Shown one piece after another: positions 8,567-16,612 of a stretch of 64,000 bases of DNA. The notes beneath the pieces are model-generated. The model searched no databases. It saw only the letters and a program-made list of their open reading frames with translations, and had not been told where the DNA came from. Position numbers and translations under genes: made by a program. Origin of the DNA: UBA9676 sp036522155 (lineage in GTDB: Bacteria; Actinomycetota; Actinomycetes; Streptosporangiales; Streptosporangiaceae); NCBI GenBank assembly GCA_036522155.1, contig DATDGI010000072.1, forward strand, positions 12,159 to 76,158, in the 5' to 3' direction. The number at the start of each line of letters is the position of its first letter. The stretch's first letter is position 1.

Positions 8567-11500
8567 ATGACCGAGCGGGCGGGCATCACCGAAGCCGGGC
8601 CAGGTGGCAGCGGCGACGACGGCCAGGACGACGCCGGCGAAGCCGAGCAGCCCGACACCCGCCGGGCTGAGCTGGTCGCCGCCGCCCAGGAGCAATGGGT
8701 GGCGGCCCTCACCGATCTCGGCGGGCGGAACACGCTGCTGTACTACAAGGACCGCCGGTCCGGCACCCTGGATCTGGCCGCCGCCGACCCGGATGTGGTC
8801 GACCGCTGGCTGCGGACCGGGTCGGTCCGCCTCACCCGGCTGTTCCATGACGTGGACGTGCGCGCTGACGCCATCCGGCGGATGCAGGTGATCTACCGCA
8901 AGGCGCGGGAACTGACCGAGGAGCGCGGGCTGGCCGCGAGCTACCTGGCCACCGGCATGGCCCGCTGGGACGAGCTGTTCCTGGAACCCGCCGCACCGGT
9001 GCTGCTGCGGCCGCTGACCATCAGCCCCACCCGCGCCCGGCACGACGACTTCGACCTCGTACTGGACGAGGCGTCCGAGGTCAACCCGGTGCTGCTGCAC
9101 AAGCTCGCCACCCAGTACGGCGCCGACACCGAGGGCCTGGCCGGGCAGGCGACCGACCCCGACCGGCTGGCCCGGCAACTGCGGGCGCTGGCCGCGGCGG
9201 CCGACATCCCGGGCTTTGACATCCGGGGCCGCCGGGTGATCGGCACGTTCACCTACGCCAAGCTGCCGATGGTCCGCGACCTGCAGAACGCGACCGAACT
9301 GCTGGCCGAAAGCGACGTGGTCGCGGCCATCGCCGGCGACCCGCACGCCCAGGCGGTGATCGCCGCCAGCGACGAGCCGGATCTGCGGCTGGACGCGATC
9401 CCGCCCGCCGACGACTACTCGATCCTGGACGCGGACTCCTCCCAGCGCAACGCGATCAACGCGGTCGTGCACGGGCGCAGCCTGGTGATCCACGGGCCGC
9501 CGGGGACCGGCAAGAGCCAGACCATCGCCAACCTGATCGCGACCCTGGTGGCGCGCGGCCGCAAGGTGCTGTTCGTGGCCGAGAAACGGGCCGCGATCGA
9601 CGCCGTGCTGACCCGGCTGAAGAACACCGACCTGGGCGAGGTGGTGCTCGACATCCACGACGGGACCCGGGACCGGCAGCGGATCGCCGCCGATCTCGGC
9701 GCCGCGCTCGACCGCGCCGGGCAGACCCCCGAGCCCAAGGTGGACGGCCTGTTCCGCCGCCTGGTGGACCGCCAGCAGCGACTGACCGAGCACGTCAGCG
9801 CGCTGCACCGGGTCCATCAGCCGTGGGGCATCACCCCGTACGCGGCCCAGTCGGCGCTGCTGGGCGTGCCGCCGGAAGCCCGGACCCCGGTCCGGCTCCC
9901 CGATACCGAACGGCTCACCGCCGAGACCGCCGAACGGCTGCGGGACGAGCTGCGCGAGTACGCCCACCTGGGCGGGTTCGGTTTCTCCCGGCTCAGCACC
10001 CCGTGGTACGGCGCGGACATCACCACCGCCGCCCACGCCCGGGACGCCCTGGCCATCTTGGCCAGGCTGACCGGCGAGACCTACCCGGCCGCGCGGGAGC
10101 GGATCGAGCGGGCCAACGCCCAGGCCGGGCTGCGCCCGCTGGCCAGCTACGAAGACTGGGGCCCGCGGCTGGCCCTGTTCCAGGGGGTACTGGCCACCTG
10201 GCAGCGGCTGTCCCCGCAGGTCTTCACCAGCGACCCGGCACGGCTCGCCGCCGCCACCGCCCCGCGCGGGGCCGGCTCCGCCGATCTCCCCGCCACGGCC
10301 ACCAGCCCGGCCCTGGGCTGGCGGGAACGACGGTCACTGGCCAGGCAGGCCGGCGCCCTGTGGGTATCCGGCCAGCCGGCCGACGGCGAACTGCACCAGG
10401 CGCTGGCCGAGGCGGCCAGCCAGCTGGCCAGCTGGGAGCAGTTGCGGGTGGACGGCAGCCCACCGCGGGTACCGGACGGCCTGGCCGAGGCGGTGAACGT
10501 CTATCACGACTGCGATCAGCTGCTGAACCGCTTGCGCGGGTTCGTCCCCGTTCCCGGCGACGCCGGTCCCCTGCTGGCCGAGCTCAGCCACGACCTGGAC
10601 GTGCCGTGGCGGCTGCCCCGGCTGTACGAGCTGAAGGGCGGGTTCGCGCAGGCCGGGCTGGGCCCGCTGCTCGACTGGCTGGCGGGCCAGGATCCGACCC
10701 CGGATCTGGCCGCCCAGGCCTTCGACTACGCCTGGTACTCGTCGTTCCTGGAGCACGTGCGGGTGCGCGACAGCCGTTATGCCGCCTATCCGGGTGACGC
10801 GCTGGACGAGATCGCCGATGACTTCCGCCGGCATGACACCGAGCATCTGGTGGCCAACCGGGCCCGGGTGCGGCGGGCGGTGGCCGACCGGCTGCGGGTG
10901 GCGCAGGAGCAGCACCCGCTGCAGGCCCGGGTGGTCCGCAAGCAGGCCGCGCTGCGGCGGCGGCACATGCCGCTGCGCCGGCTGCTCGACCAGGCCAGCG
11001 ACGTGCTGTTCGCGGCCAAGCCCTGCTGGGCCATGTCGCCGCTGATGGTGAGCCAGGTGCTGCCCGCCTCCCGGCTGTTCGACGTGGTCATCTTTGACGA
11101 GGCGAGCCAGGTCACCCCGGCCGACGCGGTGCCGTCGATCATGCGGGCGCACCAGGTCATCGTGGCCGGCGACGACCGGCAGCTGCCCCCGACCAACTTC
11201 TTCCGCCAGGTCAGCGACGGCGAGACCGACCCGGATGCGGACGAGGACGGGCCGCTGGACGACGACAGCCTGGTGTCGTTCGGCTCCGGGTTCGAATCCA
11301 TCCTCGACACCCTCCGGCCGCTGCTGCCCACCTCGCCGCTCACCTGGCACTACCGCAGCCGGGATGAGCGGCTGGTGGCGTTCTCCAACGCGCGGATCTA
11401 CGACGGTGCGCTGACCACCTTCCCCGGTGTGATCCGCGACGACTGCCTGCGGCACGTGGTGGTCAGCCAGCACCCCACGGCGGCGGACGGCGACGCGGCG

Positions 11501-12616
11501 GTGGCCAGCGAGGCCGAGGCGGTGGTCGGCCTGGTGCTGGCCCACGCCCGGCAGCTGCCGGACGCCTCCCTGGGCGTGATCGCGCTCGGCATCCGGCACG
11601 CCGACCGCATCGACGAGATGCTCCGGCTGGCGCTGGCCGACCACCCGGAGCTGGAGGGGTTTTTCGCGGAGGACCGGCCCGAGCCGTTCTTCGTCAAGAA
11701 CCTGGAACGCGTGCAGGGCGACGAGCGGGATTCGATCATCCTGTCCATCGGCTACGGCAAGCACCCGGACGGCCGGATGCGCTACCACTGGGGCCCCTTG
11801 CTGCGCAACGGCGGCGAGCGCAGGCTCAACGTCGCCGTCACCCGGGCCCGGCACCGGCTCACCCTGGTCAGCTCGTTCTCCAGCCGCGACGTCGACCCGG
11901 ACCGGGTGACCAGCGCGGGCGCGCGGCTGCTGTGCGAGTACCTGGAATACACCGACGCCGGCGGCGAAGTGGCGGGCGGTCCCGCGCCCCAGCAGACCGG
12001 GCTGAGCCCGTTCGAGGCGGACGTGGCGCAGCGGCTGGACGAGCTGGGGATCTCGGTCGTGCCCCGGTTCGGGGTCGGCGGCTACCGGGTGGACTTCGCC
12101 GCGGCGCACCCGGACGAGCCGGGCCGGATGGTGCTGGCCATCGAGGCCGACGGCGCGTCTTACCGCGACTCACGCAGCGCCCGGGACCGGGACCGGCTGC
12201 GCAAGGAGCATCTGGAGCGGCTCGGGTGGACGTTCCACCGGATCTGGTCGACCAACTGGTTCCACGACCCGGAGTCCGAGGTCGCCAAGGTGCAGCACGC
12301 GTACGAGGAGGCGGTGAGCAGGACCGGCCCGGCCGATGAGTTCGCCCCGCCGCCCGGGCCGGACCCGGGGACGTGGGCCAGCGGTGACGCGGGTGCGGAG
12401 CCCGCGGCCGCCCACGGGCCGGAACCCCGTGACGGCGCGGGCGGCGGGCCCGTGGCCGCCCCGCTGCCACTCGCTGGCGCCGATCCGCTGGCGGCATCCC
12501 TGCCGCCCGGCGACTGGCCGGTCCCGCGGGCCCTGCCGCCGGGGCAGGCCCTGGCCGTCCGCGAGCCTGCCTCACCGCAGGCGCGGAGGGCAGCGGGGGA
12601 CATCGATCCCGCCTGA
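8567..12616 (+). CDS. DUF4011-SF1 helicase-REase fusion (Hhe-like candidate defence protein)
   Basis: This 1349-residue protein has three parts. The N-terminal region has a DUF4011-like stretch (LGGRNTLLYYKDRRSGTL). A split UvrD/Dna2-NAM7-type SF1 helicase core follows: P-loop PPGTGKSQT near residue 310, Walker B FDEASQV near 842, GDDRQLPPTNFF soon after, VQGDERDSII near 1050 and LNVAVTRAR near 1086. A C-terminal Vsr/MTES_1575-like nuclease domain contains LAIEADGASYRDSRSARDRD near 1190 and RLGWTFHRIWSTNWF. A Pro/Ala-rich tail ends the protein. DUF4011-helicase-Vsr fusions have been reported as anti-phage (Hhe) systems, so defence is plausible but inferred. Start ATG 8567 has GTGGAGG 9 nt upstream; the frame opens 26 codons earlier. 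It appears monocistronic and ends in a palindrome. Confidence 0.87.
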   Translation: MTERAGITEAGPGGSGDDGQDDAGEAEQPDTRRAELVAAAQEQWVAALTDLGGRNTLLYYKDRRSGTLDLAAADPDVVDRWLRTGSVRLTRLFHDVDVRADAIRRMQVIYRKARELTEERGLAASYLATGMARWDELFLEPAAPVLLRPLTISPTRARHDDFDLVLDEASEVNPVLLHKLATQYGADTEGLAGQATDPDRLARQLRALAAAADIPGFDIRGRRVIGTFTYAKLPMVRDLQNATELLAESDVVAAIAGDPHAQAVIAASDEPDLRLDAIPPADDYSILDADSSQRNAINAVVHGRSLVIHGPPGTGKSQTIANLIATLVARGRKVLFVAEKRAAIDAVLTRLKNTDLGEVVLDIHDGTRDRQRIAADLGAALDRAGQTPEPKVDGLFRRLVDRQQRLTEHVSALHRVHQPWGITPYAAQSALLGVPPEARTPVRLPDTERLTAETAERLRDELREYAHLGGFGFSRLSTPWYGADITTAAHARDALAILARLTGETYPAARERIERANAQAGLRPLASYEDWGPRLALFQGVLATWQRLSPQVFTSDPARLAAATAPRGAGSADLPATATSPALGWRERRSLARQAGALWVSGQPADGELHQALAEAASQLASWEQLRVDGSPPRVPDGLAEAVNVYHDCDQLLNRLRGFVPVPGDAGPLLAELSHDLDVPWRLPRLYELKGGFAQAGLGPLLDWLAGQDPTPDLAAQAFDYAWYSSFLEHVRVRDSRYAAYPGDALDEIADDFRRHDTEHLVANRARVRRAVADRLRVAQEQHPLQARVVRKQAALRRRHMPLRRLLDQASDVLFAAKPCWAMSPLMVSQVLPASRLFDVVIFDEASQVTPADAVPSIMRAHQVIVAGDDRQLPPTNFFRQVSDGETDPDADEDGPLDDDSLVSFGSGFESILDTLRPLLPTSPLTWHYRSRDERLVAFSNARIYDGALTTFPGVIRDDCLRHVVVSQHPTAADGDAAVASEAEAVVGLVLAHARQLPDASLGVIALGIRHADRIDEMLRLALADHPELEGFFAEDRPEPFFVKNLERVQGDERDSIILSIGYGKHPDGRMRYHWGPLLRNGGERRLNVAVTRARHRLTLVSSFSSRDVDPDRVTSAGARLLCEYLEYTDAGGEVAGGPAPQQTGLSPFEADVAQRLDELGISVVPRFGVGGYRVDFAAAHPDEPGRMVLAIEADGASYRDSRSARDRDRLRKEHLERLGWTFHRIWSTNWFHDPESEVAKVQHAYEEAVSRTGPADEFAPPPGPDPGTWASGDAGAEPAAAHGPEPRDGAGGGPVAAPLPLAGADPLAASLPPGDWPVPRALPPGQALAVREPASPQARRAAGDIDPA

Positions 12617-12623
12617 CGTGCAC

Positions 12624-12653
12624 GACGGCCGGTCCCGTACGGGACCGGCCGTC
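12624..12653. terminator. Bidirectional terminator-like perfect palindrome
   Basis: Two 15-base arms (left arm GACGGCCGGTCCCGT) form a perfect 30-base inverted repeat. It starts 8 bases after the helicase stop and ends 16 bases before the stop of the convergent H1-like gene. No U-tract is present, as is usual in high-GC actinobacteria. It is likely to serve both genes. Confidence 0.7.
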
Positions 12654-12669
12654 GCAGGCTGGACTGCGG

Positions 12670-13662
12670 TTACCGGATGAGGCCCGCCAGCACGCCGTAG
12701 TCGTGCTGGCCAGGCGACCGGACCGGGCTGCCGGTGCCCAGCGACAGTGGCCGCAGGGCGGGCGACACGGGCCGGGTCACCTTGGACGCCACCGAGGTGC
12801 GCCGCTTGGCGGCCGGGCGCGGCTTGGCCGCGATCCGCGACTTGCTCGCCGCCACCGGCTTGCGCACGGTGCTGGCCTTGGCCGAGGTACCTGCCTTGGC
12901 CGTGGCACCGGGCCGGGTGGCCGGGCGGGCCTTGGCCGCCGGGCGCTTGACGGCCGGGCGCTTGACGGCCGGGCGCTTGCTCGCCGGGCGCTTGCTCGCC
13001 GGGCGTGCCTTGGCGGTGCTGCGCGACTTGGCCGCAGCCGGCCTGGCCGGGCGCTTGGCCGCGGTCCTGGACTTGCTGGCGGTCTTCTTGATGGACGGCT
13101 TCTTGACGGACGGCTTCTTGGCCGCCGGCTTTGGCCGCGCGATGGTGGTGGCCGGCTTGGCCACCGACATCGACCTGGCGGCCGCGGTCAGCGCCTTGGT
13201 CGCCGACGCCATCGCCTTGCTGGCCGTGTTCATGGCCTGCAGTGCGGTGGACATCGTCTTGGCCGAAGAGGTGGCCTTGGTGGCCGCCGTGGTCATCATG
13301 GTCGCGGCCGACGTCACCTTGGCCGCTGCGGTCGACACGGTCCGCGCGGCCGACGTCGTGGTCGGCTTGGCCACGGTCCGGGCGCGGCTGACCGTGCTGC
13401 GGGCGCGCGCGGTGGTGCGAGCGCGGCTGGCCGCGGTCCGCGACCGGGTGGCCGTGCTGCGCGACCGGCTGCTGGTGGTGCGAGCCCGGCTGGCCGAGGT
13501 GCGCGACCGGGTGGTGGTTGCGCGCGACCGGCTCGCCGCTGTGGATGTGGTCCTGGCCTTGGTCCGCGGACGGCTGGCGGCCTTCCGGGCCGTGCCGCCG
13601 CGGGTCCGTGCGCGATTCGCCGGGCCGCGAGCGGCCGTGCGAGTCGTCGTGGTCGCGGGCAT
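12670..13662 (-). CDS. Histone H1-like basic Lys/Arg/Ala-rich protein
   Basis: This 330-residue protein consists almost wholly of Ala, Arg, Lys, Thr, Ser and Pro. The N-terminal third has arginine-type repeats (SRART, SRSRST, TRSRTAASRA). The middle is an Ala/Thr/Met/Lys-rich helical stretch (about residues 105-165). The last part has lysine-type repeats (KKPSVKKPSIKK, KRPAVKRPAVKRPA). Only the final 30 or so residues are ordinary (PLSLGTGSPVRSPG, HDYGVLAGLIR). Composition resembles histone H1-like and AlgP-like nucleoid proteins, so DNA or RNA binding is likely. Start 13662 is supported by GGGGGGAGATCA just before the ATG. Repeats of this kind vary in copy number, so length may differ between strains. 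Confidence 0.72.
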   Translation of the reverse strand: MPATTTTRTAARGPANRARTRGGTARKAASRPRTKARTTSTAASRSRATTTRSRTSASRARTTSSRSRSTATRSRTAASRARTTARARSTVSRARTVAKPTTTSAARTVSTAAAKVTSAATMMTTAATKATSSAKTMSTALQAMNTASKAMASATKALTAAARSMSVAKPATTIARPKPAAKKPSVKKPSIKKTASKSRTAAKRPARPAAAKSRSTAKARPASKRPASKRPAVKRPAVKRPAAKARPATRPGATAKAGTSAKASTVRKPVAASKSRIAAKPRPAAKRRTSVASKVTRPVSPALRPLSLGTGSPVRSPGQHDYGVLAGLIR

Positions 13663-13947
13663 TGATCTCCCCCCCGTAGTGATCAAGTACGGGAGTGCTA
13701 TTCCACCATTGGCCGTTTCTTACACCGGCAAAGCCCGGGACCAGCGTGAACGCGCACCCGGATAGCACCATGTGTTTGCCGTGTCTGCTGGTTAATGCAC
13801 GGCTTTGTCACCAGCAATGTGCGGCTTATGTCGGGCCATCCCGGCGGGAAATATTCTGACCAATTTCCGGCCCGACGGCCCGTCAAACAGCCGCCCGCCC
13901 GGTTTGCGCGGCAGACTGCTGCCCGTGACACCAGCGCTGGAGAGACC

Positions 13948-14892
13948 GTGGGCAGGCTGACGTCGCTGGAGATCTGCGCCGGCGCAGGCGGCCAGGCGCT
14001 CGGCCTGGAACAGGCCGGGTTCGGGCACGAGGCCGCGGTCGAAATCGACCCCGACGCCTGCGAAACCCTCCGCCGCAACCGCGGCGCGGAATGGAAGATT
14101 ATCGAGGGCGACGTGCGCGACCTGGACGGAGCTGGTTTCACCGGCCTCGACCTGCTGGCCGGCGGCGTCCCCTGCCCGCCGTTCTCCATCGCGGGCAAGC
14201 AGCTCGGCGCCGGCGACGACCGGGACCTGTTCGGGCAGGCGTTGCGGCTGGTGGCGCAGGCCAGGCCGCGGGCGGTACTGCTGGAGAACGTGCGCGGCCT
14301 GGCCGGCCGCCGGTTCGACGGCTACCGGAGCCAGGTGCTGGCCCGGCTGCACGGGCTCGGCTACCAGACGTGGTGGCAGCAGATCCACGCCAGCCACCAC
14401 GGCGTCCCGCAGCTGCGCCCGCGGTTCGTGCTGGTCGCCATTCAGCGGCCGTGGTCCGGCCGGTTCCGCTGGCCGGCGCCGTCGGCCGCGCCGCCCGCCA
14501 CCGTCGGCGACACGCTGCGCGACCTCATGGCCGCCGGTGGCTGGCCGGGGGCCACGGCCTGGGCGGCGGCGGCGCAGGGCATCGCGCCGACCATCGTCGG
14601 CGGGAGCAGGAAACACGGCGGCCCCGACCTGGGCCCGACCCGGGCCCGGCAGGCCTGGGCGGCGCTCGGCGTGGACGGCCTGGGCGTGGCCGACGGCGCC
14701 CCGGGCCCCGGCTTCCCGCCGGGCCGGCCGCCCAAGCTGACCGTGCGGATGGTCGCCCGGCTCCAGGGCTTCCCCGATAGCTGGGAGTTCGCGGGCCGCA
14801 AGACGGCCGCCTACCGCCAGGTCGGCAACGCCTTCCCCCCGCCGGTCGCCCGGGCCCTGGGTACCGCCATCCACCGGGCCCTGGCCGGATGA
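13948..14892 (+). CDS. DNA (cytosine-5-)-methyltransferase
   Basis: This 314-residue C5-cytosine methyltransferase shows motif I (LEICAGAGGQALGLEQAG), motif II acidic turn (EIDPDACETLRRN), motif IV with the catalytic Cys (GGVPCPPFS, Cys near residue 76), motif VI (LLENVRGL), motif VIII (QLRPRFVLVAI) and motif X (YRQVGNAFPPPVA). The product would methylate cytosine in a short DNA target; the target cannot be read from sequence. The GTG at 13948 is preferred because the family begins about there and GGAGAG precedes it; the frame is open back to an ATG at 13795, which would add 51 residues without homology. No cognate restriction gene lies alongside, so it is solitary or might work with the nearby helicase-nuclease. 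Confidence 0.9.
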   Translation: MGRLTSLEICAGAGGQALGLEQAGFGHEAAVEIDPDACETLRRNRGAEWKIIEGDVRDLDGAGFTGLDLLAGGVPCPPFSIAGKQLGAGDDRDLFGQALRLVAQARPRAVLLENVRGLAGRRFDGYRSQVLARLHGLGYQTWWQQIHASHHGVPQLRPRFVLVAIQRPWSGRFRWPAPSAAPPATVGDTLRDLMAAGGWPGATAWAAAAQGIAPTIVGGSRKHGGPDLGPTRARQAWAALGVDGLGVADGAPGPGFPPGRPPKLTVRMVARLQGFPDSWEFAGRKTAAYRQVGNAFPPPVARALGTAIHRALAG

Positions 14893-14907
14893 CAGCTCGG
14901 CGGCCCG

Positions 14908-15195
14908 GTGCGGGTCGCGCCGTATGCCAGGTTCGGCACCGGGGAACTCGCGGCCGGCGCGGTGGCCGGCCTGGCCGGGCGGACCGCGGTGATCCTGGCC
15001 AACCACGGCGCGCTGGCCTGCGGCGCCAGTCTGAGCCAGGCCTATGACCGGGCGCGGACCCTGGAGTGGCTGGCCCGGGTGTACTGGTACGCCCGGCAGG
15101 CGGGCCATCCGCGCACGCTGACCGTGGCCCAGCTGGACGAGGTGCGGGACAGGATCAGGGAGGCAGGTTACGGCGAGCCCCACCAGGACCGCTGA
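14908..15195 (+). pseudogene. 5'-truncated class II aldolase (fuculose-phosphate aldolase-like) remnant
   Basis: The 95-residue frame matches only the C-terminal half of class II aldolase/adducin proteins: PYARFGTGELA, VILANHGALACG (the second zinc-ligand His region) and RARTLEWLARVYWYA. A full enzyme has about 210-230 residues and begins with a zinc-binding N-terminal half that is missing here. The first recognisable aldolase residues start about 20 bases after the methyltransferase stop, so the deletion or insertion breakpoint lies at this junction. A GTG at 14908 could start translation, but a catalytically competent aldolase is not expected. The upstream 250 bases before the methyltransferase do not encode the lost half. 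Confidence 0.7.
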
Positions 15196-15240
15196 GAACT
15201 GGGCCCTGGCGCGGATTCCGCGCGCCGTTACCATGCTCTC

Positions 15241-15882
15241 GTGGACGACGCGGCCGGCCGCGCCCCGGCGGGGGTGAGGGAACTGCCCGGCGGCTCCCCG
15301 GCCCGCCGGGTCATCCCGCTCCGGCGGCGCTGGGTGGACTGGGTGCTGATCGCGTTCTTCGCGGTCAACCTGTTCTTCATCACCTACTTCATCGACATCG
15401 AGCAGCTGACGGTGGCCAACGCGTTCCACTTCCACTACCCGGCCTGGCCGCCACCGGCGATCGTCAACCTGGTCCACAGCTACGGCCGCCACTACGACCC
15501 GCTGCTGATGGCCCGGCCCGCGTTCTGGCGGATGACCATCTGGATCGACGTGCTCTGGAACGGCCCGTTCTATGTCGCTGCCATCTATGCGCTCGCCCGT
15601 GGCCGGGAGTGGATCCGGGTGCCGGCACTCATCTGGTCGGGGTCGATGACCGCGGTGGTGCTGATCATCCTGGCCGAGGAGCACTCGGGCATCCACCGGA
15701 CCCCGCACTTCGGCTACGTGCTGCTGCTCAACCTGCCCTGGCTGGCCCTGCCCCTGGCCACCATCATCCGGATGGCGCGGGAGCATCCCTTCACCCAGCC
15801 CGCCGCCGCCACCCTGCACGAGCCGGCCCCCCAGCCAGAACCAGCGGGCGGCCCCGGATCAGGGCCACCCTCGCGGCCGTGA
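15241..15882 (+). CDS. Multi-pass membrane protein, EXPERA/emopamil-binding-like
   Basis: This 213-residue protein is read from GTG 15241 and has four or five membrane helices (about residues 33-52, 100-122, 132-152 and 160-180). Polar and aromatic residues inside the helices (FFITYFIDIE, WIDVLWNGPFYV, LIILAEEHSGIH) are typical of the EXPERA superfamily, which includes emopamil-binding sterol isomerases and TMEM97. Bacterial members are mostly uncharacterised. The C-terminus is Pro/Gly-rich. The family call rests on general resemblance, and no substrate can be stated. It follows the aldolase remnant by 45 bases. Confidence 0.6.
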   Translation: MDDAAGRAPAGVRELPGGSPARRVIPLRRRWVDWVLIAFFAVNLFFITYFIDIEQLTVANAFHFHYPAWPPPAIVNLVHSYGRHYDPLLMARPAFWRMTIWIDVLWNGPFYVAAIYALARGREWIRVPALIWSGSMTAVVLIILAEEHSGIHRTPHFGYVLLLNLPWLALPLATIIRMAREHPFTQPAAATLHEPAPQPEPAGGPGSGPPSRP

Positions 15883-15941
15883 TGTCCTAGTACTGGGCGT
15901 CCGGCAGGCAATGCCCCAGTTGCCAGCACGAGGAGATCACC

Positions 15942-16571
15942 ATGGCGGAGGACCAGCGCATCAGCTACGTGCCACTCGACCAGATGGACGAGGCGATGCG
16001 GGCCGAGATGGAACGGTGTGCCCGGGAGGGAACCCCACGCCCGGAAAGCTCGGCGGTCCGGGCCCACGTGCCCGCCTGCTTCTGGTTCTTCGCCCGGTCG
16101 TGGGATGAGATCTTCCGGCATGGCGTGGTCGACCACCAGCTCAAGGAGCTGTGCCGGGTCTACATCTCCCGCTCGGTGAACTGCGAGTACTGCGGCAACC
16201 AGCGTTCGGTGAAGGCGGCGGCGCAGGGACTGACCGAGGGCAAGTACGACGAGCTGCTGAACTTCGAGAAGTCGGGCCGCTACACCGACCGGGAGAAGGC
16301 GGCCCTGGCCTACGCCGAGGCGATCGCCTGGAAGCTGCCAACGGACGACGCCTTCTGGGAGCGGATGCACCGCCACTTCAGCGAGCCGGAACTGGTGGAG
16401 CTGGGCTGCGCCATCGGGCTCACGTTCGGCCAGCAGAGCTGGCTGCGGATGCTGAACATCGGCCACCACGAGGTGATGCCGGGCACCGACGCCTCGCTGG
16501 CCCCTGGTTTCGAGACGCCGGAAAAGATGGCGGCCACCATATCCAGCGACGGCTACTGGGCCAGGCGCTGA
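15942..16571 (+). CDS. Carboxymuconolactone decarboxylase/AhpD-family protein
   Basis: This 209-residue protein has the AhpD/CMD-like CxxC motif in the segment NCEYCGNQRSVKAA, followed by the helical segment REKAALAYAEAIAWKLP and a C-terminal His (LNIGHHEV). Proteins of this kind are often alkylhydroperoxidase-like disulfide reductases or act on aromatic breakdown products; the two-cysteine pattern favours a redox role. ATG 15942 has AGGAG at the right distance. The next gene begins about 40 bases downstream on the same strand, so it probably heads a small catabolic operon. The substrate is not evident. Confidence 0.83.
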   Translation: MAEDQRISYVPLDQMDEAMRAEMERCAREGTPRPESSAVRAHVPACFWFFARSWDEIFRHGVVDHQLKELCRVYISRSVNCEYCGNQRSVKAAAQGLTEGKYDELLNFEKSGRYTDREKAALAYAEAIAWKLPTDDAFWERMHRHFSEPELVELGCAIGLTFGQQSWLRMLNIGHHEVMPGTDASLAPGFETPEKMAATISSDGYWARR

Positions 16572-16612
16572 GCAGCCAGGAGACCGGCGGCCCGGTCTTC
16601 TCGCCGGGCGAG

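Noticed and set aside
7679..10036. A 785-codon antisense open frame across cvnD and the helicase gene
   Set aside because: It lies fully antisense to two well-supported genes and its composition (His, Gln, Gly, Arg-rich) is that of a shadow frame in high-GC DNA.
12703..13765. Plus-strand open frames of 320 and 343 codons opposite the H1-like gene
   Set aside because: Both are mirror images of the Lys/Arg/Ala repeats and have no ribosome-binding site; the minus-strand gene has a proper start and terminator.
13795..13947. Longer methyltransferase start at ATG 13795
   Set aside because: The added 51 residues have no similarity to C5-methyltransferases and no coding bias; motif I begins right after GTG 13948.
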